A stretch of DNA of 64,000 nucleotides, taken from positions 234,419 to 298,418 of the forward strand of contig NZ_LISX01000001.1 in assembly GCF_001905465.1 (NCBI RefSeq), written 5' to 3'. A program made the translations under genes and the position numbers. Below the pieces are notes generated by a model that ran no database searches, had not been told where the DNA came from, and was given only the letters and a program-made list of their open reading frames with translations. This DNA comes from Kitasatospora sp. CB01950. Its GTDB lineage: Bacteria > Actinomycetota > Actinomycetes > Streptomycetales > Streptomycetaceae. Positions 32,554 through 41,023 of this stretch are shown piece after piece. The number at the start of each line of letters is the position of its first letter. Position 1 is the first letter of the stretch.

Positions 32554-33542
32554 AGGCCGACCGTGTCGGTGACCTTCTCGGCCTTTCCGCCCTTGACGGA
32601 CACGGTGTAGATGCCGTCCGGGCCGCGGAACGCCACGTTCTTGCCGTCGTGCGAGATCACCGGCTGGGTGTAGTCGGCGTTGGCGTCCGGGGTCAGGTCG
32701 ACCTCCTTGGAGCCCTGCTCCTTCGCCATGGCGAAGATGTGGCTGTGGCCGTTCGACGAGCGGACGAACACCAGCTCGCCGTCGTCGGCGATCGCGGGCT
32801 GCGAACCCTTGGTGAGCACGCCGCCGTTGGTACGGCTCAGCACGTCGTGGTAGTACACCTGGTTGTCGTTCTTGTTGGCGTACACCGTCATGCCCGCCTG
32901 GCCGGCCGAGTTCGGCCACAGGTTCCCGGTGTCGGGGAGGGTCTTCTGGTCCTCGCTGTCGCCGACGCGCAGCGGCTCCGGCTTGGCGTTGGCCTTGGCC
33001 TCGACGGACAGCAGGCGCAGTGCCTTCTTGTCGTCGGCGGTGAACAGCAGGAAGGTGCCGGCGCCGTGCGGCTCGTCCGGGCCGTAGACCTGCCAGGTCG
33101 GGTGGGACCAGGTGGTGCCCGACGGGGCCTTGGCGACCACGGTCTTGTGGCCGCCGTCCGGGTCGGAGATCTCCAGGTTGCCGTTGCCGTCGACGAACGC
33201 GGCGTGCTTGCCGTCCGGGGACCAGGCCAGGTCGCGGACGACGGTGCCGAAGTCGACGGCCTTGCCGTCCATCAGCACGGTGTTGGTGCCGGTGCTGACG
33301 GTCAGCCTGGTGCCGGCGGTCTTGTTCAGCTTGCCCCCCGCGGTGGGCGCGGACGAACCCTCGGCGCCGGCGCTCGGGGCGTCCGCGGCCGGGCTGTCGG
33401 CGGCCTTGCTGGGCGCGGCGGTGGTCGCCGGGCTGTCGCCGCCCTCCGGGTCGCAGGCGGTCAGCAGCAGCGCCGACCCGGTGGTGACGGCGGCCACCAG
33501 CAGGGCGGCCGCGGACCGGCGCAGACGGATGCGTTCGCTCAT
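32535..33542 (-). CDS. Propeller lipoprotein (PD40/TolB-like), copy A
   Basis: A 335-residue lipoprotein. Lipobox LTAC with C30 follows a basic signal peptide, and a Ser/Ala/Pro linker (31-75) follows. A beta-propeller is made of PD40-like blades: DLAWSPDGKHAAFVDGNGNLEISD, PVISHDGKNVAFRGPDGIYTV and others. TolB-type propellers at the cell surface usually bind proteins or wall components. GGGGGAA precedes the ATG at 33542. The upstream neighbour is a clear paralogue. The stop lies in the 28-bp duplication. Confidence 0.87.
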   Translation of the reverse strand: MSERIRLRRSAAALLVAAVTTGSALLLTACDPEGGDSPATTAAPSKAADSPAADAPSAGAEGSSAPTAGGKLNKTAGTRLTVSTGTNTVLMDGKAVDFGTVVRDLAWSPDGKHAAFVDGNGNLEISDPDGGHKTVVAKAPSGTTWSHPTWQVYGPDEPHGAGTFLLFTADDKKALRLLSVEAKANAKPEPLRVGDSEDQKTLPDTGNLWPNSAGQAGMTVYANKNDNQVYYHDVLSRTNGGVLTKGSQPAIADDGELVFVRSSNGHSHIFAMAKEQGSKEVDLTPDANADYTQPVISHDGKNVAFRGPDGIYTVSVKGGKAEKVTDTVGLPAYRG

Positions 33543-33736
33543 CGAAGATTCCCCCATGGAACTGATCTGCGTGCGGCAGCGGCCCGATCGGTGACCGGGC
33601 CGCCGCCATGATGGCATGTGTCTCGTACACATCCTGTCAGTTCGCACCAACGGCCTTGACTGCGGCGGCCGTTCAGGATGCCGGCGGCTCGGCGGCGGCT
33701 TGTCGCAGCAGGTGCGAACCGGGACGGACCGGGGCG

Positions 33737-34825
33737 TCAGCCGCGGAACGCGGGCAGGCCCACCGTGTCGCTGACCTTCTGCGGGGTGCCGCCCTTGGCG
33801 GGCACGGTGTAGATGCCGTCCGGGCTGCGGAAGGCGACGGTCCTGCCGTCGTGCGAGAGGACCGGCTCGGTGTAGTCGGCCGAGGCGCGCGGGGTGAGGT
33901 CGCGCTCCTGGTGGGAGTCGACGGACCGCTCGAAGATGTGGCTGTGCCCGTCGACCGAGCGGACGAACACGATGTCGCCCTCGTCGTCGGCGGCCGGCTG
34001 GGACCCCTTGGTGACGGCGGCGCCGTCGAGCCGCGTGTACTCGTCGCGGATGTACACCTGGCCGTCGTCCTTGTTGGCGTACACGGCCGAGCCGTGCGAG
34101 CCGGTCGCGTTCGGCCACAGGTTGCCGGCCTGCGGCACGCCCGGGCCGCCGTCGATGTCGGACGTGATCAGGCGGAGCGCCGCGGGGGTGGCGCCGGCGT
34201 GGGCGGGGACGGTGAGCAGGCGCAGCGTGTCGTGGTCGTCGGCGGTGAGGAGCAGGTTGTTGCGGCCCGGGTCGATCGAGTCGGGGACGGTGACCTGCCA
34301 GGTCGGGTGGGACCAGGTCTGGCCCGAGGGGGCCTTGGCGATCAGCACCTTGTGGCTGCCGTCCGGGTCGGAGGTCTGCAGGTTGCCGTTGCCGTCGACG
34401 AACGCGGCGTGCTTGCCGTCCGGGGACCACGTCAGGTCGCGGACCACGGTGCCGAAGTCGACGGCCTTGCCGTCCATCACCACGTACCGGGTGCCGTTGC
34501 TGATGGTCAGCCCGGTGCCCTTGGTGAGGTTCAGCGCGGCCTTGGTCGGCGTGGTGGAGGGCGTGGCGGCCGGGGCGGACGCGGAGCCGGTGGGCGTGGT
34601 CGACGCGGCGGCGGACGGGGTGGCGGAGCCGCCGGCGGAGGACGAGGGCGAGGCCGAGCCGGCGGCGGACGGGGAGGTGGACCGGGTCGGCGCGGCGGTG
34701 CCGGACTTCGCGTCGGCCGCGTCGGCCGACGGGTCGCAGGCGGTGAGCAGCAGAGCGGAACCCGCAGTGATCGCGGAGACGAAGGCGACGGCGGCGGAAC
34801 GGCGGAGGCGGGCGCGCGCGGACAT
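33737..34825 (-). CDS. Propeller lipoprotein (PD40/TolB-like), copy B
   Basis: A 362-residue paralogue of the gene at 32535. C30 is in LTAC, followed by a longer Ser/Pro/Ala-rich linker (31-97) and the same blades (DLTWSPDGKHAAFVDGNGNLQTSD, PVLSHDGRTVAFRSPDGIYTV). LWPNATGSHGSAVYANKDDGQVY parallels LWPNSAGQAGMTVYANKNDNQVY in copy A. GGGGGAA precedes the ATG at 34825. The 194-bp gap suggests each copy has its own promoter. Confidence 0.87.
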   Translation of the reverse strand: MSARARLRRSAAVAFVSAITAGSALLLTACDPSADAADAKSGTAAPTRSTSPSAAGSASPSSSAGGSATPSAAASTTPTGSASAPAATPSTTPTKAALNLTKGTGLTISNGTRYVVMDGKAVDFGTVVRDLTWSPDGKHAAFVDGNGNLQTSDPDGSHKVLIAKAPSGQTWSHPTWQVTVPDSIDPGRNNLLLTADDHDTLRLLTVPAHAGATPAALRLITSDIDGGPGVPQAGNLWPNATGSHGSAVYANKDDGQVYIRDEYTRLDGAAVTKGSQPAADDEGDIVFVRSVDGHSHIFERSVDSHQERDLTPRASADYTEPVLSHDGRTVAFRSPDGIYTVPAKGGTPQKVSDTVGLPAFRG

Positions 34826-35154
34826 GGAAGGTTTCCCCCGGAAGCAGTGAGTGATGGTGGCTTCGCCCGGTCCGTTCCGCGCTCTGCTGCGCTGTCGTTC
34901 GGGCGTTGACCAAAGATAGTCAGCCGGATGACCCGGGACCGTGTGTGCACTGTCACTGCCCTGTAACCGGCGTTCGAGAGCCCGTTTCCGAGTGGTCCCA
35001 GGGTTGGTGACGACCCGTCGGGTGGCGGTCGCGCGCGTCGCCGGGAAACCGGGGCGGTCGCTGGCTAGCGTGGCCAGCGCACGTGGTCGTGCCCGTGGCC
35101 GGTCCTTTGCCGGGCCGCGGATTCCCGATCCCCGACAGCGGAGCGAGAGGCACC
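34826..35154. other. Divergent intergenic region
   Basis: A stretch of 329 bases between lipoprotein copy B (minus) and the VOC gene (plus), without a gene. It contains TTGACC at 34906 and a GTGTGCACTGTCAC patch near 34940, but I cannot assign a complete promoter to either gene. There is no hairpin of note. Confidence 0.45.
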
Positions 35155-35955
35155 ATGGCTGCGCAACCCGAAGGCACCCCGGTCTGGGCGGACGCGATGT
35201 TCACCGACCTGGAGGGTGCGAAGAGCTTCTACGGCGAGGTGCTGGGCTGGACGTTCGGCGAGTCCTCGACCGAGCACGGCAACTACACGCAGGCGTTCCG
35301 GGACGGCAAGGCGGTGGCCGCGATCGTCCCGCCGCCGCCCGGGCACGGCGAGGCCCGGTCCACCTGGGTGCTCTACCTGGCCTCGCCGGACGTCCGGGCC
35401 ACCGCGGAGCGGATCCGGGCGGCCGGCGGCACCCTGCTGCTGGAGCCGATGCAGGTCGGCGCCTTCGGGTCGATGGCGGTCGCCACGGACCCGGGCGGCG
35501 TGCTGTTCGGCGTCTGGCAGGGCGGGGAGCACACCGGCTTCGAACTGCGCGACGTGCCTGGCAGTTACGGCTGGGCGGAGGTGTTCACCCGGGACCCGGA
35601 CGCCGCGAACACCTTCTTCCCGCAGGTCTTTTCGTACGGGGTGCGGAAGCTCGTCGACGAGAAGGTCGAGTACCGGCTCTTCACCGTCGGCGGCAGGGAG
35701 GTGCTCGGGTCGATGGCGATGACGCCCGAAGTGCCCGCGCAGGTACCGTCGTTCATCAGCATCTACTTCATCGTGGAGAACTGCGACGCCGCGGTCGAGC
35801 GGGTCGCCAAGGCCGGCGGGCAGCTGGTGTTCGGGCCGATGACCAGCCCGTTCGGGCGGTTCGCGTCGTTCGTGGACCCGCAGGGCGCGGCGTTCTCGCT
35901 GATCGACCCGGGGGCCGCGGAGGGCGAGCCGCCGTCCACGGTGGAGGTGTCCTGA
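35155..35955 (+). CDS. Two-domain VOC (glyoxalase-fold) protein
   Basis: A 266-residue protein made of two vicinal-oxygen-chelate modules: 8-122 (MFTDLEGAKSFYGEVLGWTFGE to DPGGVLFGVWQ) and 137-255 (AEVFTRDPDAANTFFPQVFSY to DPQGAAFSLID). It resembles actinobacterial enzymes annotated as glyoxalase/bleomycin-resistance-like. Metal ligands are incomplete, so it may bind rather than catalyse. GGAGCGAGAGG precedes the ATG at 35155. Its stop overlaps the start of the DinB gene (ATGA). Confidence 0.9.
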   Translation: MAAQPEGTPVWADAMFTDLEGAKSFYGEVLGWTFGESSTEHGNYTQAFRDGKAVAAIVPPPPGHGEARSTWVLYLASPDVRATAERIRAAGGTLLLEPMQVGAFGSMAVATDPGGVLFGVWQGGEHTGFELRDVPGSYGWAEVFTRDPDAANTFFPQVFSYGVRKLVDEKVEYRLFTVGGREVLGSMAMTPEVPAQVPSFISIYFIVENCDAAVERVAKAGGQLVFGPMTSPFGRFASFVDPQGAAFSLIDPGAAEGEPPSTVEVS

Positions 35956-36476
35956 TGGTCACGCCGCGGCCCGAACCCACCGGCGAGCGGGCCGATCTGC
36001 TGGCCTCGCTCGACAAGCACCGGGGGTTCCTGCGCTACACCGTCCGCGGGCTGACGGACGACCAGGCCCAGCAGCGCACCACCGTCAGCGAACTCACCCT
36101 CGGCGGGTTGGTCAAGCATGTCGCGGGGGTCGAGGAACGCTGGATGCGGTTCGCCATCGGCGGCGCGGAGGCGATGCGTTCCGAGGGCGCGCCGACGGAC
36201 GCCGGGGCCTGGGCGGAGCAGTTCCGGATGCTGCCCGGCGAGACCCTGGACGTCCTGCTGGAGCGCTACCGGGCCGTTGCCGAGCACACCGACGGCCTGG
36301 TCGCCACCCTCGACCTGGACGCCGTCCACCCCCTGCCGTCCGCCCCCTGGTTCGAACCGGGTGCGGCCTGGAGCGTCCGCCGGGTCCTGCTGCACATCGT
36401 CGCCGAGACCGCACAGCACGCGGGCCACGCCGACATCCTCCGCGAGGCGCTGGACGGGCAGCGCACCATGGGCTGA
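35955..36476 (+). CDS. DinB-family protein, copy A
   Basis: A 173-residue four-helix DinB-fold protein. The potential metal ligands are in GLVKHVAGVEERW, the middle region, and HIVAETAQHAGHAD. The members known best are mycothiol- or bacillithiol-dependent transferases and stress proteins. It starts with an ATGA overlap on the VOC gene, so the two are an operon. A paralogue lies at 38101 across the WYL/MerR regulators. Confidence 0.9.
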   Translation: MVTPRPEPTGERADLLASLDKHRGFLRYTVRGLTDDQAQQRTTVSELTLGGLVKHVAGVEERWMRFAIGGAEAMRSEGAPTDAGAWAEQFRMLPGETLDVLLERYRAVAEHTDGLVATLDLDAVHPLPSAPWFEPGAAWSVRRVLLHIVAETAQHAGHADILREALDGQRTMG

Positions 36477-36587
36477 GTCGGTCCGCGACGTGCAGGACCA
36501 ACTTGCCCTGGAGGCGGCCCTGTTCGGTGCGGTGGCGGGTGGGTCGGTGGTGGGCGGCTGCGGCTCTGGACGGGGCGGTGCGGGGGG

Positions 36588-36968
36588 TCAGTCGGCGTCG
36601 AGGACGGTCCGGTAGTAGTCGATTTTGTCGCGCAGGTGGGTGCGTTGGCGTGCCAGCAGGGTGATCTGGTCGTTGACGGCGGTGTCGTGCTTCTCCAGCA
36701 GGGCGATCCGGTCGCGGAGGCTGTCCGGGTGGTCGGTGCGGGCGAGTTCGGCGTAGCGGCGCATGTCGGCGATCGGCATGCCGGTGTCGCGCAGGCAGCG
36801 CAGGATGCCCAGCCAGGCCAGGTCGTCGGGGGTGAAGCGGCGGTGGCCGCTGGTGGCGCGGGTGATGGAGGTGAGCAGGCCGATGCGCTCGTAGTAGCGC
36901 AGGGTGTCCAGGCTGAAGCCCGAGCGTTCGGCGGCCTCGGCGGGGGTGAGCAGCTGCTGAGTCGTCAC
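36588..36968 (-). CDS. MerR-family transcriptional regulator
   Basis: A 126-residue regulator. The N-terminal HTH LTPAEAAERSGFSLDTLRYYERIGLLTSITRATSGHRRFTPDDLAWL is standard MerR, and a C-terminal coiled coil mediates dimer formation. There is no cysteine cluster for metals, so a small-molecule or redox signal is more likely. The GTG at 36968 overlaps the stop of the WYL regulator (GTGA), so the two regulators share a transcript and coupled translation. Confidence 0.92.
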   Translation of the reverse strand: MTTQQLLTPAEAAERSGFSLDTLRYYERIGLLTSITRATSGHRRFTPDDLAWLGILRCLRDTGMPIADMRRYAELARTDHPDSLRDRIALLEKHDTAVNDQITLLARQRTHLRDKIDYYRTVLDAD

Positions 36969-37957
36969 GGGGCCGATTCTGCCTGCTTGTTGGGCGCGGT
37001 GCAGCGGACGAAGCGTTCGCCCCAGGCGGCCATCAGGGCGGCGAGTTCGGGCGGGGAGACGATCTGGAAGTCGACGTCCAGGGAGCCGACGGCCATCGCG
37101 GGCCAGTCCAGCGACTCGGCGTTCATCAGGAGGCGGCAGCGGCCCTCGTCGACCTCCTCGATGTCGGACCAGTGGCCGATCCGCTGCCGGACGGTCGCCG
37201 CCGGGGCGTCGATCAGCACTTCGACGCGGTGCGGGCGGGACTGGGCGTTCAGGCCGGCCCGGACGAACTCGGCGGCGTCGGCGGCCGGCAGGGTGCGGGG
37301 GCGGAAGTGGGCGCCGGTCGGGGCGGGCGCGGTGAGCCGGTCGAGGCGGAAGGTGCGCCAGTCGTGCCGGACGAGGTCGTAGGCGACCAGGTACCAGCGC
37401 CGGCCCAGTCGGACCAGGTGGTGCGGCTCGGTGTGGCGCTCGCCGGTGCGGCCGTCCGCGGTGCCGTACTGGAAGCGCAGGCGTTCGGTGTCGCGGCAGG
37501 CGAGGGCGGTGGCGGTGAGGGTGTCGGGGTCGATGCGGTCGTCGGCGGTGTCCCGGCCGCGCCAGACGCCCGGCACGGTGACGGTGCGCAGCGCGTCGAC
37601 GCGGCGGCGCAGGCGGGTCGGCATCACCTGCACCACCTTGGCCAGTGCCCGCACCGAGGCCTCCGCGATGCCCTCGACCGGGCCGTCGGCCGCTGCCTGG
37701 AGTCCGACGGCCAGCGCGACCGCCTCCTCGTCGTCGATCACCAGCGGCGGCAGGGCGGCGCCGGCGGCGAGCTGGTAGCCGCCGTCCACGCCGCGCCGGG
37801 CTTCGACCGGGTAGCCGAGCTCGCGCAGCCGGTCCACGTCGCGGCGCAGCGTGCGGGCCGAGACGCCGAGGCGGGTGGAGAGTTCCTCGCCGCTCCAGTA
37901 GCGGTGGGACTGGAGCAGGGTGAGCAGCCGCAGGGTGCGGGCACTGGTGTCGGCCAT
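36965..37957 (-). CDS. WYL-domain (YafY-type) transcriptional regulator
   Basis: A 330-residue regulator. A DeoR/HTH_11 domain (1-60; YWSGEELSTRLGVSARTLRRDVDRL) is followed by a WYL domain (about 145-230; RLGRRWYLVAYDLVRHDWRTFRLDRL) and the C-terminal WCX extension. WYL domains sense nucleic acid or nucleotide ligands in several systems. The ATG at 37957 follows GAGGATCCGGAG. A 9-bp inverted repeat 20 bases upstream lies in the divergent promoter region shared with DinB copy B, which is its likely target. Confidence 0.93.
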   Translation of the reverse strand: MADTSARTLRLLTLLQSHRYWSGEELSTRLGVSARTLRRDVDRLRELGYPVEARRGVDGGYQLAAGAALPPLVIDDEEAVALAVGLQAAADGPVEGIAEASVRALAKVVQVMPTRLRRRVDALRTVTVPGVWRGRDTADDRIDPDTLTATALACRDTERLRFQYGTADGRTGERHTEPHHLVRLGRRWYLVAYDLVRHDWRTFRLDRLTAPAPTGAHFRPRTLPAADAAEFVRAGLNAQSRPHRVEVLIDAPAATVRQRIGHWSDIEEVDEGRCRLLMNAESLDWPAMAVGSLDVDFQIVSPPELAALMAAWGERFVRCTAPNKQAESAP

Positions 37958-37976
37958 GACTCCGGATCCTCTCGCA

Positions 37977-38001
37977 ATTGCGGCCGGAAACTGGCCGCAA
38001 T
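37977..38001. promoter_or_regulatory. Inverted repeat between the WYL regulator and DinB copy B
   Basis: ATTGCGGCC and GGCCGCAAT are perfect 9-base arms separated by GGAAACT, 20 bases upstream of the WYL start and 100 bases upstream of the divergent DinB gene. It is a candidate WYL operator with autoregulation. Confidence 0.6.
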
Positions 38002-38100
38002 GGCCCCTAGTGTGGAACACGAGCGAGCGGGACGGCGCCGAGAACGCGCCGAACTCCCTTGTGTTGAAACGCTGTTGATGTGCTTACGAGAGGCGAGACG

Positions 38101-38673
38101 ATGACCGAGACCACCGAGACCCCCGTCGGCCAGTACCCCGTCGCCACCGCCACGGACGAGCGGCCGACCGGCGAGCAGGCCGAGCTGCTGGACGCGCTGC
38201 GGGCGGCCCGGCACTTCCTGCGGCTGACCGCCCGCGACCTGGACGACGAGCAGGCCGGGCGGCGCACCACCGTCAGCGAGCTGTGCATCGGCGGCCTGAT
38301 CAAGCACGTCAGCTCGGTGGAGCGGACCTGGGCGGCGTTCATCGAGTTCGGGCCGTCCGTGATGCCGGACTTCATGAGCTTCACCGAGGCGGACTACGAG
38401 CAGCGCGCCGCGGAGTTCCGGATGCTGCCCGGCGAGACCCTGGCCGGGGTGCTGACCGCGTACGAGACCGTCGCCCGGGCCACCGACGAGCTGGTGTCGA
38501 ACCTGTCCGACCTGGGCGTCTCGCACCCGCTGCCGCCCGCGCCGTGGTTCCAGGCCGACACGGCCTGGTCGGCCCGTCGCACGCTGATCCACATCGTCGC
38601 GGAGACCACCCAGCACGCCGGGCACGCCGACATCATCCGGGAGGCGATCGACGGGGCGAAGAGCATGGGCTGA
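38101..38673 (+). CDS. DinB-family protein, copy B
   Basis: A 190-residue paralogue of the protein at 35955. Shared blocks include RRTTVSEL, GGLIKHV, EFRMLPGETL, HPLPPAPWF and HIVAETTQHAGHADI. An N-terminal extension of about 20 residues (TETTETPVGQYPVATATDER) is unique to it. GAGAGGCGAGACG precedes the ATG at 38101. It is divergent from the WYL regulator, with a palindrome between. Confidence 0.92.
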   Translation: MTETTETPVGQYPVATATDERPTGEQAELLDALRAARHFLRLTARDLDDEQAGRRTTVSELCIGGLIKHVSSVERTWAAFIEFGPSVMPDFMSFTEADYEQRAAEFRMLPGETLAGVLTAYETVARATDELVSNLSDLGVSHPLPPAPWFQADTAWSARRTLIHIVAETTQHAGHADIIREAIDGAKSMG

Positions 38674-38842
38674 GGTTCGGACGGGCTGCGGCCGCCGCGT
38701 CACGACCCCGGGGGCTGGGGTGGTGGCGCGGCACGGCGGCCTGGTGCGGACGGCGCGGACGGCGTGCTGGGCTGCCCGGGCGAGGCGACCCGGAGGCGGG
38801 CGGGCGGACTCTCGGCAGCGCGGGCCGGGCGCCTCCGGACCT

Positions 38843-38848
38843 TAGGCT
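38843..38848 (+). promoter_or_regulatory. -10 element of the GlxA-family regulator gene
   Basis: TAGGCT lies 6 bases before the ATG at 38855, and no Shine-Dalgarno sequence is seen. A leaderless mRNA is likely. Confidence 0.4.
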
Positions 38849-38854
38849 GACGGG

Positions 38855-39811
38855 ATGTCTGCTCCTCGTCTGCGCCGGGTCGCCGTGCTGGTCCTCGACG
38901 GTGCGAAGCCGCTCGACGTCGGGATCCCGGCGCAGGTGTTCTCCACCCGCGCGAGCATGCCGTACGAGGTGCGGGTGTGCGGCGCGGCGCCCGGGCTGGT
39001 GGCGGGCGGGGACGGACTGTCGTACCACGTGGCGCACGGGCTGGAGGCGCTGGAGTGGGCGGAGTCGGTGTTCGTGCCCGGCTACCGTCACCCCGACCGG
39101 GACGACCCGCCGGCCGCCGTGGTCGAGGCGCTGTGCGCGGCGCACCGGCGCGGGGCCCGGCTGGCGGCGATCTCCACCGGGGCGTTCGCGCTGGCCGCGA
39201 CCGGGCTGCTGGACGGCCGCCGCGCCACCACGCACTGGCACTACACGCGGGCGCTGGCCGCCAAGTATCCGCAGGTGCGGGTGGACGAGAACGTGCTGTT
39301 CGTGGACGAGGGCAGCGTGCTCACGTCGGCGGGCGCGGCGTCCGGCATCGACCTGTGCCTGCACATGCTGCGCCGGGACCTCGGGGTGGCGGCGTCCAAC
39401 CACACCGCGCGGCGGCTGGTGGCCGCGCCGTACCGCAGCGGCGGTCAGGCGCAGTACGTGCCGCGCAGCGTGCCCGAGCCGATCGGGGAGCGGTTCGCCG
39501 CCACCCGGGAGTGGGCGCTGCACCGGCTGGACGAGCCGCTGACGGTACGGACGCTGGCCCGGCACGCCGCGGTCTCGCCGCGCACCTTCTCCCGGCGGTT
39601 CGTCGAGGACACCGGGTACACGCCGATGCAGTGGGTGCTGCGAGCCCGCGTCGATCTCGCCCGTGAGCTGCTGGAACGTTCCGAGCGGAGCGTAGAGCGG
39701 ATCGCCGCGGAGACCGGTCTCGGTACCGGGGCCAACCTGCGCACGCACTTCCAACAGATCCTCGGGACCACGCCGAGCGAGTACCGGCGGACGTTCGCCA
39801 AGGGGGAGTGA
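38855..39811 (+). CDS. GlxA-family regulator (DJ-1/PfpI plus AraC HTH)
   Basis: A 318-residue regulator. A DJ-1/PfpI-like sensor (1-190; RRVAVLVLDGAKPLDVGIPAQVF at the start) has no Cys at the nucleophile-elbow position (ISTGAFALA). Two AraC helix-turn-helices follow (about 210-312; LARHAAVSPRTFSRRF and YRRTFA). The start at 38855 fits a leaderless transcript. The stop lies inside the first of two LacI-type palindromes upstream of gap. Confidence 0.92.
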   Translation: MSAPRLRRVAVLVLDGAKPLDVGIPAQVFSTRASMPYEVRVCGAAPGLVAGGDGLSYHVAHGLEALEWAESVFVPGYRHPDRDDPPAAVVEALCAAHRRGARLAAISTGAFALAATGLLDGRRATTHWHYTRALAAKYPQVRVDENVLFVDEGSVLTSAGAASGIDLCLHMLRRDLGVAASNHTARRLVAAPYRSGGQAQYVPRSVPEPIGERFAATREWALHRLDEPLTVRTLARHAAVSPRTFSRRFVEDTGYTPMQWVLRARVDLARELLERSERSVERIAAETGLGTGANLRTHFQQILGTTPSEYRRTFAKGE

Positions 39812-39848
39812 AAGCGCTTTCCGGAGGCGACGGGAAAGCGTTTTCCCG
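39810..39848. promoter_or_regulatory. Two LacI-type palindromes upstream of gap
   Basis: GAAAGCGCTTTC (39810-39821) is a perfect palindrome. CGGGAAAGCGTTTTCCCG (39831-39848) is near-perfect, with a single mismatch. Centres are 24 bp apart. This centre (AAAGCGCTTT) is typical of LacI/GalR-family sugar regulators. The start codon of gap is 115 bases downstream. Confidence 0.65.
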
Positions 39849-39963
39849 CTGCCGCGGGGGCCTGGCACGATCCTTGCGAACCGTGGCACTGACGCCACTG
39901 CCACGGGCCGGGCGGGCGGGCGAGAGTGGAGGAGTTCACTCAGCGCACAGGAGGGCACTTCCC

Positions 39964-40962
39964 ATGACCCGCATCGCCATCAATGGATTCGGCCGCATCG
40001 GACGCAACGTGCTGCGCGCTCTGCTGGAGCGCGACAGCAAGCTGGAGGTCGTGGCCGTCAACGACCTGACCGAGCCCACCGCGCTCGGCCGGCTGCTGGC
40101 CTACGACACCACCTCGGGCCGGCTCGGCCGCCCGGTGACCGTCGAGGGCGACGTGCTGGTGGTGGACGGCCGTCGGATCAAGGTGCTCGCCGAGCGCAAC
40201 CCCGCCGACCTGCCGTGGGCCGCGCTCGGCGTGGACCTCGTGCTGGAGGCCACCGGCCGGTTCACCTCCGCGGACGCCGCCCGCGCCCACCTGGCGGCCG
40301 GCGCGAAGAAGGTCCTGGTGTCCGCGCCGTCCGACGGCGCCGACGTCACCCTCGCCTACGGCGTCAACACCGAGGCGTACGACCCGGCCGCGCACACCAT
40401 CGTCTCCAACGCGTCCTGCACCACCAACGCGCTGGCCCCGCTGGCCGCCGTCCTCGACGAACTGGCCGGCATCGAGCACGGGTTCATGACCACCGTGCAC
40501 GCCTACACCCAGGAGCAGAACCTCCAGGACGGCCCGCACCGCGACCCGCGTCGGGCCCGCGCCGCCGCCGTCAACATCGTGCCGACCACCACCGGCGCCG
40601 CGAAGGCGATCGGCCTGGTGCTGCCGCAGCTGGACGGCAAGCTGTCCGGCGACTCGATCCGGGTGCCCGTCCCGGTCGGCTCGATCGTGGAGCTGAACAC
40701 CACCGTCTCCCGCGACGTCACCCGCGAGGAGGTGCTCGCCGCCTACCGCGAGGCCGCCGCCGGCAAGCTGGCGGGCGTCCTGGAGTACTCGGACGACCCG
40801 CTGGTCTCCTCCGACATCACCGGCAACCCGGCGTCCTCGATCTTCGACTCGGAGCTCACCCGGGTCGAGGGCCGGCACGTCAAGGTGGTCGCCTGGTACG
40901 ACAACGAGTGGGGTTTCTCGAACCGGGTGATCGACACCCTGGAGCTGCTCGCCGCGAACTGA
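39964..40962 (+). CDS. gap: Glyceraldehyde-3-phosphate dehydrogenase
   Basis: A 332-residue cytoplasmic enzyme of glycolysis (G3P + NAD + Pi to 1,3-bisphosphoglycerate). The NAD-binding start is MTRIAINGFGRIGRNVLRAL. Catalytic C152 is in SNASCTTNALAPL, followed by TTTGAAKAIGLVLPQL and WYDNEWGFSNRV. An acidic D34 of AVNDL suggests NAD preference. GGAGGGCAC lies before the ATG at 39964. Two LacI-type palindromes upstream suggest carbon-source control. Streptomyces usually has several gap copies; the carbohydrate-regulated kind is a plausible assignment. Confidence 0.97.
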   Translation: MTRIAINGFGRIGRNVLRALLERDSKLEVVAVNDLTEPTALGRLLAYDTTSGRLGRPVTVEGDVLVVDGRRIKVLAERNPADLPWAALGVDLVLEATGRFTSADAARAHLAAGAKKVLVSAPSDGADVTLAYGVNTEAYDPAAHTIVSNASCTTNALAPLAAVLDELAGIEHGFMTTVHAYTQEQNLQDGPHRDPRRARAAAVNIVPTTTGAAKAIGLVLPQLDGKLSGDSIRVPVPVGSIVELNTTVSRDVTREEVLAAYREAAAGKLAGVLEYSDDPLVSSDITGNPASSIFDSELTRVEGRHVKVVAWYDNEWGFSNRVIDTLELLAAN

Positions 40963-40972
40963 CGCGCGTGGC

Positions 40973-41009
40973 AGAGGGCCCGTACCGCGATGCGCGGTGC
41001 GGGCCCTCT
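40973..41009. terminator. Intrinsic terminator between gap and the serine hydrolase gene
   Basis: A 17-bp stem with one G-T wobble (AGAGGGCCCGTACCGCG at 40973-40989 with 40993-41009) and a 3-nt loop between convergent genes; it probably serves both. Confidence 0.85.
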
Positions 41010-41023
41010 CGCGTGCGTGCGGG

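Noticed and set aside
32535-34913. Single 792-residue double-propeller protein
   Set aside because: The frame is open across both lipoprotein genes only in part. Each copy has its own SD, signal peptide and lipobox, and the first ends in a stop in its own frame.
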